A program made the position numbers and the translations under genes. The notes below the pieces were generated by a model that was not told the DNA's origin, made no database searches, and saw only the letters and a program-made list of their open reading frames with translations. Source: Hahellaceae bacterium (GTDB taxonomy: Bacteria; Pseudomonadota; Gammaproteobacteria; Pseudomonadales; Oleiphilaceae). Taken from it: DNA of 64,000 bases. Where the stretch lies: assembly GCA_024234505.1 (NCBI GenBank), contig JACKOD010000002.1:620001-684000 (forward strand), in the 5' to 3' direction. Below, piece after piece: positions 33,696 to 42,834 of this stretch. Position 1 is the first letter of the stretch, and each line of letters starts with the position of its first letter.

Positions 33696-36419
33696 ATGTT
33701 TGGAAGAAAAAAAGAGAAAGAGGCTGCGTCCGAATCAGTGACGTTGAGAAAAGAGGTTGACGTCACCGCGGAATCTGACGCAGGAAAATCTCCCGGTGTC
33801 GAAAAGGTCGCGGGAGGGAGCAAATTCAAGAGTGCGTCAGGCGTTTTTGTCACCTCTGCACTGATCGTTGCCGCCGTCATGCTGCTACAGGCCTTGGTGC
33901 AATTTTTTGTTCTGATTGAGCCACTTGAAGATCGTGCCGCGTCGCAGCGTGTTGAGCAAGCCTATCAGGGGGCGCTTTCAGGCTTCAATCGCTGGATTGA
34001 TCAATGGCAACAGAAAGTCGGTTCTCTCGCGGCGCTTCCGGGGGCTTTCAATGCAGTAAACAATGATTCTGTACGGAATGAATGGAATCAGCAATTACAT
34101 AAATTTTATGGCGAAGTAGCCCACAGCGATCTATTTGCGCTGGAAGAGCTGCGAGCTTCCCGGTCAGAAAGGGTGGCAGGGCTGAGCTTTGCCAGTCAGG
34201 ACATGTTGCGCCGGATAGCGCAGGGCGAGAAAGTACTGCCGGAAGCCTTTTTAAAAGAGGGGCGGTGGTTTATTCAGTTTGTAGCACCTGTTAATTCAGC
34301 GCCGGTCGCCGGCGTTGAGTCTTCGATGGCCGGTGTCCTGCTGGTTGTCTTTGATGTCGGGTTATTAACGGACTATGTGAAAACATTGGGCTCAGTAGCG
34401 CCCGGAGCATGGGCGATTCGACAGTCGCTGGGGGGCGAGAAAGTCATTTCAGGCATGGAGGGTAGTGGCCCGGCGATAGAGCGCAAAAGCAGGGTCAGTC
34501 ATTGGTCTCTCGCATTCTGGCCAGAATCAGCGAATTATCGTACGTCGCTGGATGCTATGTTGTTCTGGCTGCTTTCCGGGGTGTGCCTGGTGGCGGCTTG
34601 CGGCTTGGTTATTTTGCCTATGCTGGTCTTTCTCAAGCGGTTAAGAGCCGAATCCATAGTGGTGACCGGGTTCTTGCAACAGGTTTTGCAGGGTGACAAG
34701 CGTCGTGCGCCGAGTATTGCCGTTGATGTACTGCATACGCTGATGGTGACCTTGCAACGTGTGATTCTGGCTAATGAAAAAAGTCATGAGTCCGAGCTTA
34801 AAGAGGCGCGTCAATCAGCGCAAGTCAGTGGTGCTGCAAGTGACAAAGGGCGAAGCTCGCAAGGCGCTGCTCCTGCCAGTCCTCCGGCGTCAGAGTCTGT
34901 GAGTCCACTTTTTCAGGATACCGATCCGCTGGATATCGACGATATGTTTGGTGACGATGAAACCAGCCTTGGCGATAGCGTAGCGGGTGATGATGCCGAA
35001 GATTTGGCGGATCTTGGAGATCTGAACGAACTTGCCCCTTTAGCTGTGAATGTTTCGAGGTCTATTTTCCGGGCTTATGATATTCGCGGTATTGTGGGAG
35101 AAACAATTACACCCGAAGTGGCGACGCAGATCGGACTTGCCTTTGGGAGCGAGGCACAGGCGAAGGGCGTGTCCAGTGTATGTGTTGGCTTCGATGGCCG
35201 GATATCGAGTCCTATGCTTGCAGAATCGCTTATTGCGGGTATTTTGCAAAGTGGCTGCCATGTGCAAAATGTAGGTAGCGTTCCCACGCCGGTGCTTTAT
35301 TTTGCAACCCATCATCTGAAAACAGGTTCGGGTGTGATGGTGACGGGTAGTCATAACCCGGCGAACTATAACGGCTTTAAAATGATGATCGCTGGTGAAA
35401 CGCTGGCGACCGATGCGATTCAGAAATTGTATCAACGGATTGATCACCAGAATTTCGCGACCGGGATGGGTGAGGCGGAAAAGGTGGATGTGAGTCAGCA
35501 CTATCTGAATGCAATATTGAACGATGTTGCGGTAGCGGCACCACTTAAAGTGGTTGTAGATGCGGGTAATGGCATTGCCGGGGTGTTAGGGCCTCGTTTG
35601 ATAGAAGAGCTGGGATGTGAAGTCATCCCCTTGTATTGTGAGGTGGATGGACGATTTCCAAATCATCACCCGGATCCGGGGAAACCTGAAAATCTGGCGG
35701 CGTTAATGGATGCGGTTGCCCGGGAAGACGCCGATCTGGGTATTGCCTTCGATGGTGATGGCGATCGTATTGGTGTAGTGACGAATCGCGGTAAAATTAT
35801 CTGGCCTGATCGTTTGCTGATGTTGTTTGCAAAAGATGTCGTATCCCGTAACCCTGGAGCCGATGTTCTGTACGATGTGAAATGCACCCGAAGGTTGAAT
35901 GCGCTGATCAGTGGTTATGGCGGCAGGCCGGTCATGTGGAAAAGTGGCCACTCCTTAATGAAAGCCAAAATGCGTGAAACCGGCGCATTGTTGGCTGGCG
36001 AAATGAGCGGACACATTTTCTTCAAGGAACGCTGGCTCGGTTTTGATGACGGGATATACAGCGCGGCAAGATTGCTGGAAATACTTGGGTTGGATGAACG
36101 CAGCTCCGATGAGGTATTTGCGTCGTTTCCAGAAGATATCAGTACACCTGAACTTAATTTGCCGGTGTCAGATGAAGGTAAATTTGCCATTGTGGAAAAG
36201 CTTGCGACACAGGGCAATTTTGACTCAGGAGCGGTTTCAACCATTGATGGTGTTCGGGTTGACTTTGCTGACGGCTGGGGGCTCTGTCGTGCGTCCAATA
36301 CGACACCAGTCCTGGTGTTGCGCTTTGAGGCAGACAATGACGGCTCTCTGGAACGGATCAAGCAGGTTTTCAGAGAGCAACTCAGGGCTGTTGATTCATC
36401 TTTAGATATTAATTTTTAA
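33696..36419 (+). CDS. algC: Phosphomannomutase/phosphoglucomutase with N-terminal membrane domain (AlgC type)
   Basis: AlgC interconverts mannose-6-P/mannose-1-P and glucose-6-P/glucose-1-P, supplying sugar nucleotides for alginate, LPS and rhamnolipid-type products. The 907-residue protein has two parts. Residues 1-445: a short cytoplasmic start, TM1 (about 49-72), a periplasmic sensor-like stretch, TM2 (about 286-310) and an acidic linker (DTDPLDIDDMFGDDE). Residues about 450-907: the complete mutase, with FRAYDIRGIVG, the phosphoserine loop VMVTGSHNP (about 551), the magnesium loop DGDGDRIGV (about 688), the sugar loop GEMSGHIFF and the C-terminal phosphate loop RASNTTPVLV. ATG 33696 fits the GGAAG ribosome site. 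Long AlgC forms of this kind are annotated in Pseudomonas. It lies between dut and argB. Confidence 0.93.
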   Translation: MFGRKKEKEAASESVTLRKEVDVTAESDAGKSPGVEKVAGGSKFKSASGVFVTSALIVAAVMLLQALVQFFVLIEPLEDRAASQRVEQAYQGALSGFNRWIDQWQQKVGSLAALPGAFNAVNNDSVRNEWNQQLHKFYGEVAHSDLFALEELRASRSERVAGLSFASQDMLRRIAQGEKVLPEAFLKEGRWFIQFVAPVNSAPVAGVESSMAGVLLVVFDVGLLTDYVKTLGSVAPGAWAIRQSLGGEKVISGMEGSGPAIERKSRVSHWSLAFWPESANYRTSLDAMLFWLLSGVCLVAACGLVILPMLVFLKRLRAESIVVTGFLQQVLQGDKRRAPSIAVDVLHTLMVTLQRVILANEKSHESELKEARQSAQVSGAASDKGRSSQGAAPASPPASESVSPLFQDTDPLDIDDMFGDDETSLGDSVAGDDAEDLADLGDLNELAPLAVNVSRSIFRAYDIRGIVGETITPEVATQIGLAFGSEAQAKGVSSVCVGFDGRISSPMLAESLIAGILQSGCHVQNVGSVPTPVLYFATHHLKTGSGVMVTGSHNPANYNGFKMMIAGETLATDAIQKLYQRIDHQNFATGMGEAEKVDVSQHYLNAILNDVAVAAPLKVVVDAGNGIAGVLGPRLIEELGCEVIPLYCEVDGRFPNHHPDPGKPENLAALMDAVAREDADLGIAFDGDGDRIGVVTNRGKIIWPDRLLMLFAKDVVSRNPGADVLYDVKCTRRLNALISGYGGRPVMWKSGHSLMKAKMRETGALLAGEMSGHIFFKERWLGFDDGIYSAARLLEILGLDERSSDEVFASFPEDISTPELNLPVSDEGKFAIVEKLATQGNFDSGAVSTIDGVRVDFADGWGLCRASNTTPVLVLRFEADNDGSLERIKQVFREQLRAVDSSLDINF

Positions 36420-36459
36420 CCGTTTTTGCGGCAACAGGACAGAATGTGCGGTTAATTTT

Positions 36460-36482
36460 CCCCCGTTACTCTGGTACGGGGG
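36460..36482. terminator. GC-rich hairpin between algC and argB
   Basis: CCCCCGT and ACGGGGG pair around a nine-base loop and are flanked by TTTT on the left and GAAAAT on the right. Without a proper T-run on the plus strand, termination is possible but not proven. Confidence 0.45.
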
Positions 36483-36594
36483 CTGAAAATTATCGGCTGA
36501 GTCTTTAGAATACGCTTGCCTGGTCGCAAGCGTTGACCGCATATGCATATCCGGTGCTTATCTTTCTTTCCCTCTTTGTAAATGAGCTGACATT

Positions 36595-37494
36595 ATGACT
36601 CTCGATCGTGAATCTGCTATGCAGGTAGCTTCTGTGCTGAGTAAGGCACTTCCTTATATTCAGCGTTTTGCCGGTAAAACCATCGTGGTTAAATTTGGCG
36701 GAAATGCGATGGAAGGCGAGGAGCTCAAAAGCAGTTTTGCTCGCGACATGGTGTTGATGAAGCTGGTTGGTATCAACCCGATTGTGGTACATGGAGGGGG
36801 CCCTCAAATTGGTGATCTGCTTAAACAGTTGAATATCGAAAGTCACTTTGTTGATGGCATGCGAGTTACCGACAGCCGTACGATGGACGTGGTTGAGATG
36901 GTGTTGGGCGGCCAGGTCAATAAAGAAATTGTGGCATTGATCAACCGTCATGGTGGCAAGGCGGTGGGGTTAACCGGAAAAGATGCCAGTCTGATCAAGG
37001 CCGTGAAACTGAAAGTGAAGAAACCCCTGCCTGAAATGCAGAAGTCGGAAATTATCGACATCGGTCATGTAGGTGAAGTCAGCAAAATTAATACGGATAT
37101 TATTGATCTTCTGACGGCAAGCGATGTGATTCCTGTCATTGCGCCCATTGGTGTGGGTGAAAACGGCGAGTCTTATAATATCAATGCAGATTTGGTCGCG
37201 GGTAAGGTGGCAGAGGCCGTTAATGCCGAGAAATTGCTGTTGCTGACCAATATATCCGGATTACAGGATAAAAATGGCAAGGTATTGACGGGTTTGACGA
37301 CGGAACAGGTGAATGATCTGATTGCTGATGGCACGATTTATGGGGGAATGTTGCCCAAAATTAGTTGTGCGCTCAGTGCGGTGAACAATGGGGTGACCAG
37401 TGCCCACATAATTGATGGTCGTGTGGCGCACGCGACATTATTAGAAATATTTACCGACGAAGGTGTAGGTACACTTATTTCGAATTACAAATAA
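36595..37494 (+). CDS. argB: Acetylglutamate kinase
   Basis: ArgB phosphorylates N-acetylglutamate, the second step of arginine synthesis. The 299-residue protein shows the amino acid kinase fold: TIVVKFGGNAMEG near residue 30, IVVHGGGPQIGDLL, GKDASLIKAVK, and the C-terminal GGMLPKISCALSAV with HIIDGRVAHATLLEI. Its N-terminal helix (about residues 1-25) is the one that links hexamers in the arginine-inhibited form found in Pseudomonas and other bacteria with a cyclic pathway, so feedback inhibition by arginine is likely. argE and argA lie 3-4 kb downstream. Confidence 0.96.
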   Translation: MTLDRESAMQVASVLSKALPYIQRFAGKTIVVKFGGNAMEGEELKSSFARDMVLMKLVGINPIVVHGGGPQIGDLLKQLNIESHFVDGMRVTDSRTMDVVEMVLGGQVNKEIVALINRHGGKAVGLTGKDASLIKAVKLKVKKPLPEMQKSEIIDIGHVGEVSKINTDIIDLLTASDVIPVIAPIGVGENGESYNINADLVAGKVAEAVNAEKLLLLTNISGLQDKNGKVLTGLTTEQVNDLIADGTIYGGMLPKISCALSAVNNGVTSAHIIDGRVAHATLLEIFTDEGVGTLISNYK

Positions 37495-37576
37495 ATGCCT
37501 CTGCAGATCCTTGTGGGAGGGGCCGTTGTGCGATTTCGTCTGAGGTGTTTGCTTTCCTGAATATGAGGATGCCGGG

Positions 37577-38638
37577 TCAGAGAAGAATTTCTTCCTTCTC
37601 TGTCTCTGCCTCTTGATTCTGATCGGTGACAACCCGGTTTCTTCCTTCATGCTTGGCTTGATAGAGGCATTGATCTGCTCGGCGAATCAGCTCTTCTGCT
37701 GATTCGTGTTCCCGGTATTCGGCAACGCCCAGAGAAACGGTAATATTCCCTAGCTTGATGTTTTCTGCGCTGTCGGACAGCTTTTGAGTAGCAATGCGTT
37801 CTCTGATTTGTTCTGCAACGACTGCCGCCCCGGCGCGAGGCGTATCGGGTAGCACAATGGCAAATTCTTCGCCGCCAAACCTGGCGACGGTATCATTGCC
37901 TTTGACGTTTTTTTTCAGCGCGCTGGCGACAAATCTCAGCACATTATCGCCAACAATATGTCCGAATTTGTCGTTGAAGCGTTTGAAATAATCGATATCA
38001 AGAATAATCAGCGTTAAAGGCAATTGCTGCATTTTTGCCTGGGAAATGGCTTTGTCGAGATTGATGTCGAACGCGCGCCGATTGGATACTCGCGTCAGCG
38101 CATCTGTGCTGGCCTCTTCATTCAAACGTTCAACTTCGGCACGCAGCCGGTGAACTTCTTCCGCCATATTGTCCAGAGTTGCCTGAAGTCCCAATGTGGA
38201 CTCTTCGCGTTTACGGGTTTCTTCCAGCAGGCTGGCAATCAGCGCTTTGATGTCGCCTATTTCGGTGCTGTTACGCATTTCGCTGGCAAAGTTTTCCAGT
38301 GACTGTGCGTAGTCGTGCAGCCCTGAGCCTTCGTTGGTCAGCTGTGAAAGCAGGTTGTGAATAATTTGTCTGACACCATCTCGCAGATGATGCACGGCGG
38401 CGTGTTGCTGCTGCGCGATAAACTGATCATAAAGGTTTTGATTGATGTCATCAGAAAAAGTGGCGTCACTACTGATGAGATCATTGATAGCGTAAACCAG
38501 GCCGGTATTCTGACCTACGGTGTATTCATACCATACGGCATAATTTTCAGGTGTCGTGGGTATGGCTCGTTTGCTCATTTCGGGCAGGGCAAGTTTTAAG
38601 TAGTAAACCGCTAAATCAATATCCTTTTTACTTGCCAT
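37577..38638 (-). CDS. Diguanylate cyclase with N-terminal helical domain
   Basis: A 353-residue soluble protein. Residues 1-165 are helical, with MSKRAIPTTPENYAVWYEYT near the start, as in many regulators of this kind, and a coiled region RKREESTLGLQATLDNMAEE leading into the GGDEF domain (about 180-345). The active-site loop RFGGEEFAIVLP is intact, so it should make cyclic-di-GMP from two GTP. The inhibitory RxxD site five residues before it reads KGND, with lysine for arginine, so product inhibition may be weaker. No membrane segment is present. It is convergent with argB and may set the c-di-GMP level read by the degenerate PilZ-GGDEF-EAL protein at 44.1 kb. Confidence 0.92.
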   Translation of the reverse strand: MASKKDIDLAVYYLKLALPEMSKRAIPTTPENYAVWYEYTVGQNTGLVYAINDLISSDATFSDDINQNLYDQFIAQQQHAAVHHLRDGVRQIIHNLLSQLTNEGSGLHDYAQSLENFASEMRNSTEIGDIKALIASLLEETRKREESTLGLQATLDNMAEEVHRLRAEVERLNEEASTDALTRVSNRRAFDINLDKAISQAKMQQLPLTLIILDIDYFKRFNDKFGHIVGDNVLRFVASALKKNVKGNDTVARFGGEEFAIVLPDTPRAGAAVVAEQIRERIATQKLSDSAENIKLGNITVSLGVAEYREHESAEELIRRADQCLYQAKHEGRNRVVTDQNQEAETEKEEILL

Positions 38639-38788
38639 CAGGAATACCTCTTCCTCCGCTGGATGCCTGCTAAACTTGCTATGCCGCTATAGATAGAGTG
38701 TAAACTACAGGCGTTAATATAAAAAAACAAATTGTAAATTAAGATGGCCTACCAAACTTGTGATTGGGTCTGAGGAGCTTGTGCGCAT

Positions 38789-40063
38789 ATGAAAAAGCTT
38801 TTGTTCACCGTCACCTTGCTGGCGTTGACGGTGTACGTCACATTCAAGGTCTGGGTGTGGTATCAGGCTGAGCAGCTGATGGCGGGCTGGAAGGATAGCC
38901 TGGCGGGAGAGGCGGCGATTTCCTATCGTTGGATTTATTCTTCATTGGAAGGAGAGGTAGGAATCAGCGGGTTGTCCGTTACGCCCTTCCGGCTGAAAGA
39001 AACCATTGAAATTGAAGACGCTCGTATCAAGTTTGCGAACGTGTTTGAGTTGCTGAAACTTGGTGAATTGGCATCGGGGTATTTGCCGGAGCAGTTGCGT
39101 GTATGGCTTTCCGGCGCAAGTATAACCGTGCGTGATCTCAGCTTTCAGGAGGTGGGGGTGATTGGTTCGGGCGATCTGTCACTGGATGTGCTGGAGGTGC
39201 CACAGTGCGGCCCGCAAGCCCGATTGTCCGGACCCCTTTTACAGGCGATGGGGTTGAATGTTCTGGTCTCAAATCTCGACATGAGCTACCGGCGCAGACC
39301 GTTAGCCGATAACGTTGTGTGGGAGTCAACCTGGGATCTGGAAGGTGTGGGGCGTGTCGGAATTGAGGCTGATTTACCTTTGCCTCAAGGTGGATGGAGT
39401 GTGCTTTCATTGACCAATGCGTTGCTGCATCCGCAGAAAATGTCGATAGCCGTTCATGATGCAGGCATCACGCGGAGACTGGCGCTGATTTGCGGTGAAC
39501 GCAGCCAGCATAAACGAGCAGAATTGGCGACTTTGATGACCCAGGATCGATTGGCCGGTTTACAGCAGGTCGGGATTCTGCCCGGTCGTGGCTTGCAACA
39601 ATTGTTGCAGGTTTTTTTGGCCGAAGGGGGGGTGATGGCATTTGATATGACACCGACGGAACCTTTGGGTTTTCAGCAATGGCCGTCTGATTCGTCAGTG
39701 GATCTTGAGCGCAAATGGGGGCTGCAGGCACACATCAACGGACAACGGGTTTCTGATTTAGGCTGGCAGATTGATGCTATTGGCTATGAGCGGCTTTGGA
39801 ATAAGACTCCCGACCCGGACGACCAAAAACGCCCGAAGGTGGTGACTGAGCATAAGCCGGAGTGGCAGCAAGTCTTGGTGGTAGATGCGGGAAAAATGGT
39901 GGGGCATACCGTAAAAGTCGTACTGGAAACAGGAAAAACACTTGAGGGTGTCTTATCTGGCGAGTCGGAATATGTCGTTGAGGTTTCTCAGATGGTGAGT
40001 TCCGGCGTTATTGCCTATCCATTGAAAAAGCGCGAGATTGTCGATTTTCAGGTCTGGCGTTAG
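38789..40063 (+). CDS. Anchored protein of unknown function with Sm-like C-terminal domain
   Basis: A 424-residue protein. It has a signal/anchor helix (residues 3-20, MKKLLFTVTLLALTVYV), then a beta-rich body with SSLEGEVGISGLSVTPF (repeat-like loops found in DUF945 and AsmA relatives), and a C-terminal part, about residues 350-424, of a different type: VVDAGKMVGHTVKVVLETGK, then TLEGVLSGESEYVVEV and a final strand with GVIAYPLKKREIVDFQVWR. The G-hydrophobic-x-hydrophobic-LxxGxxLEGxLxGxxxx pattern resembles the Sm1/Sm2 folds of LSm/Hfq proteins. No family could be named for the whole. It precedes argE by 139 bp on the same strand. Confidence 0.6.
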   Translation: MKKLLFTVTLLALTVYVTFKVWVWYQAEQLMAGWKDSLAGEAAISYRWIYSSLEGEVGISGLSVTPFRLKETIEIEDARIKFANVFELLKLGELASGYLPEQLRVWLSGASITVRDLSFQEVGVIGSGDLSLDVLEVPQCGPQARLSGPLLQAMGLNVLVSNLDMSYRRRPLADNVVWESTWDLEGVGRVGIEADLPLPQGGWSVLSLTNALLHPQKMSIAVHDAGITRRLALICGERSQHKRAELATLMTQDRLAGLQQVGILPGRGLQQLLQVFLAEGGVMAFDMTPTEPLGFQQWPSDSSVDLERKWGLQAHINGQRVSDLGWQIDAIGYERLWNKTPDPDDQKRPKVVTEHKPEWQQVLVVDAGKMVGHTVKVVLETGKTLEGVLSGESEYVVEVSQMVSSGVIAYPLKKREIVDFQVWR

Positions 40064-40202
40064 CAAATGCGGTGAGTCTGCCCGTTTGGCGGGTGCAATA
40101 GACAGCGTCGTCTTGTCCTCTACTATTAAGTGTATAAAGAGGCGCAAGACGCCGGGATGTGAACTGAAGCGCCATCATCTCTGAAGCAAGGGAGTCATCT
40201 TA

Positions 40203-41354
40203 ATGAAACCTGAATATTTACCTGATTTCCCCGTGTTGTTGTCGGAATTGATCGCACAACCTTCGGTAAGCAGCAGCTCGGAAAAGTGGAATATGAGTAA
40301 TGCCGGGGTTATCAACAAACTGGCTCAATGGCTGGAGTCGCTGGGGTTTGTCGTTGAACTGATGACGGTATCGAAAGCCCCTGAAAAGCTGAATCTGGTG
40401 GCGACCTTAGGGACGGGAGCAGGAGGGTTGGTACTGTCAGGTCATACTGATACCGTACCCTATGATGATTCTCGATGGAGCTCCGATCCCTTTACGGTCA
40501 CCGAGAAAGGCGGCCGATGGTATGGGTTGGGCACATGTGACATGAAAGGCTTTTTCGCGGTGGTTATTCAGGCCGTTCGCGAAATGGGCTTGAGTCAGTT
40601 AAAACAGCCGTTGATCGTGCTGGCCACGGCGGATGAAGAAACCTCCATGGCGGGAGCGAAAGCACTGGCCGCGGCGGGAAAACCTAAAGCACGCTATGCC
40701 GTGATTGGCGAACCCACAGGCCTCAGACCGGTGCACATGCACAAAGGTGTGATGATGGAGCGGATTCGTCTGCAAGGGTTGTCAGGGCATTCGTCCAATC
40801 CGGCGTTGGGGCATAGCGCGTTAGAATGCATGGCGGACATGATCAATGCGTTGCGTGTGTTTCGCAGTGAATTGCAATTACATAAAAATATGGCTTTTCA
40901 GGTAGCCACCCCCACCTTGAATCTGGGGCATATTTGTGGCGGAGACAATCCCAATCGGATTTGCGGTGCTTGTGAACTGCAATTTGATCTAAGACCGCTG
41001 CCGGGTATGAGTCTGGAAGCACTGCGGGGCGATATCCTGCAACGATTGCAGCCGATTGCGGAGGCGAATCAGGTTTCCATGCGTTTCGAACGGCTCTTTG
41101 ATGGGGTGCCTCCTTTTGCTAACGAGCACACCCATGGGCTGGTGAACGTTTGTGAACGTTTGACCGGGCACGCGCCGCAAGCCGTCGCTTTTGCAACCGA
41201 GGCACCCTACCTGCAGGCGTTGGGGATGGATACCCTGGTGATGGGGCCCGGTTCGATTGATCAGGCTCATCAGCCGGACGAGTATGTTGATCAGTCGCAG
41301 GTGGTCGAGGGTATTCGCGTGATTAAAGCCCTGATCAGTCATTACTGCCTGTAA
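40203..41354 (+). CDS. argE: Acetylornithine deacetylase
   Basis: ArgE removes the acetyl group from N-acetylornithine in the linear arginine pathway. The 383-residue protein shows M20 metallopeptidase marks: the first zinc histidine in LVLSGHTDTVPYD, the zinc-bridging aspartate in GTCDMKGFFA, the catalytic glutamate pair in ATADEETSMAG, and the GEPTGLRPVHMHKG segment. The terminal histidine is in QAHQPDEYVD. E. coli ArgE has the same length. The presence of argE together with argA and argB shows the linear route, although an argJ-type recycling enzyme outside the window is not excluded. argA follows 157 bp further on. Confidence 0.95.
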   Translation: MKPEYLPDFPVLLSELIAQPSVSSSSEKWNMSNAGVINKLAQWLESLGFVVELMTVSKAPEKLNLVATLGTGAGGLVLSGHTDTVPYDDSRWSSDPFTVTEKGGRWYGLGTCDMKGFFAVVIQAVREMGLSQLKQPLIVLATADEETSMAGAKALAAAGKPKARYAVIGEPTGLRPVHMHKGVMMERIRLQGLSGHSSNPALGHSALECMADMINALRVFRSELQLHKNMAFQVATPTLNLGHICGGDNPNRICGACELQFDLRPLPGMSLEALRGDILQRLQPIAEANQVSMRFERLFDGVPPFANEHTHGLVNVCERLTGHAPQAVAFATEAPYLQALGMDTLVMGPGSIDQAHQPDEYVDQSQVVEGIRVIKALISHYCL

Positions 41355-41511
41355 ATTGGTTCATGTAGCACTCAGGAAAGTCATTGGCGGGTTGGGTGGA
41401 TTGTGACATATTGGTAGGGGACAGCGACGGTGTGCTATTACCCCGGTCGCATAAAAGCTGCTGTATTTAAAGATAATGTTCAATAACTCAGGGTTTGGGC
41501 AGGTTGGGTAC

Positions 41512-42834
41512 ATGGCCAATAATGTAGGGCAGAATTGGGTTGAGTGGTTTCGGCATTCGTCACCGTATATCAACGCGCATCGGAAGCGGACGATGGTGTT
41601 GACTCTGGGCGGAGAAGCGTTCGAAGACGATAACTTTATCAACATTATTCACGATATTGCGTTGCTGAGTAGCCTTGGGGTTCGCGTGGTGGTGGCGTTC
41701 GGTGCCCGTCCGCAAATTGAGGCAAGGTTGCAGCTAGCTGGAATCAGTAGTCGTTTCCATGGAGGGCTCCGAGTCACCTTGCCCGAAATGATGGATGCTG
41801 TGCTGGAGGCCAGTGGCCGGTTACGGGCACTTTTAGAGGCGCGCCTCTCCATGGGGGTGGTCAATTCGCCAATGCATGGTGCACGTATTCGAGCAACGAG
41901 CGGAAACTTTGTGATGGCTCAGCCCGTGGGCGTGCTTGGGGGGGTCGATCTGTGCCAGACCGGGCAAGTTCGGCGAATTGATACTGTCGCAATTAATGAA
42001 CAGCTGGATGCCGGTGCAGTTGTTTTACTGCCTTCGATTGGGTACTCCATCACCGGAGATGCCTTTAATCTGAGTTACGAAGATGTCGGGGCGGCGGCGG
42101 CGGCCGCGCTACAGGCAGAAAAACTGGTGTTGTTCGGGCCGGATATTGGCCTGATTACCCAAGATGGCCGGTTATTGAGGGATTTGACATTGCCTGAAGC
42201 GCATTCGTTGCTGAACAGCCCGCTCCCCGATGAAGTTGCACGTTTATTGAAAGTGGCCTGTGAAGCCTGTGGTAGAGGCGTGAAGCGCACGCATTTTGTC
42301 AGCTATCGTAGCAATGGGTCGTTATTGCAAGAGCTATTTACCCGCGATGGCGGGGGCACCATGATGAGTGCAGATAACTACGAGCAGATTCGTCAGGCAC
42401 AAATTTACGATGTGAACGGAATTGTTGAACTGATTGTTCCGCTCGAAGAACAAGGTGTACTGGTCCGCCGGTCGCGGGAACGTCTTGAAACCGAAATTGA
42501 CTGCTTTACGGTTGATGAGCGTGACGGAACCATCATTGGTTGTGCGGCACTCTATAGTTTTCCGGATGCCAATGCCGGTGAGTTGGCGTGTTTTGTGGTG
42601 CGAGAAGACTACCGGAGACATGGTCGAGGGGATGCCCTGTTGGACGTGATTGAACGAAAAGCTCGAACACGGGGATGGTCGCAACTTTACGTGCTGACCA
42701 CGCGAACCTCACACTGGTTTATCGAGCGGGGTTTTGTTGAAGTTCCTGTGGCCGCCTTGCCTGACAGTAAGCGTTCAAGCTATAACGTGGAGAGAAACTC
42801 CAAGGTATATTTGAAAAAGCTCGCGTCACTTTGA
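41512..42834 (+). CDS. argA: N-acetylglutamate synthase
   Basis: ArgA acetylates glutamate with acetyl-CoA in the first step of arginine synthesis. The 440-residue protein has an amino acid kinase-like part (about 1-290, VLTLGGEAFEDDNF, ARPQIEARL), which binds arginine for feedback inhibition, and a C-terminal GNAT domain (about 290-440, ELACFVVREDYRRHGRGDAL). The start is chosen at ATG 41512 (MANNVGQNWVEWFRHSSPYI) because Pseudomonas ArgA begins with this WxRHxSPYINAHR block; ATG 41476 gives 12 more residues. Its stop overlaps, tail to tail by nine bases, the stop of the aminopeptidase-like gene. Confidence 0.95.
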   Translation: MANNVGQNWVEWFRHSSPYINAHRKRTMVLTLGGEAFEDDNFINIIHDIALLSSLGVRVVVAFGARPQIEARLQLAGISSRFHGGLRVTLPEMMDAVLEASGRLRALLEARLSMGVVNSPMHGARIRATSGNFVMAQPVGVLGGVDLCQTGQVRRIDTVAINEQLDAGAVVLLPSIGYSITGDAFNLSYEDVGAAAAAALQAEKLVLFGPDIGLITQDGRLLRDLTLPEAHSLLNSPLPDEVARLLKVACEACGRGVKRTHFVSYRSNGSLLQELFTRDGGGTMMSADNYEQIRQAQIYDVNGIVELIVPLEEQGVLVRRSRERLETEIDCFTVDERDGTIIGCAALYSFPDANAGELACFVVREDYRRHGRGDALLDVIERKARTRGWSQLYVLTTRTSHWFIERGFVEVPVAALPDSKRSSYNVERNSKVYLKKLASL

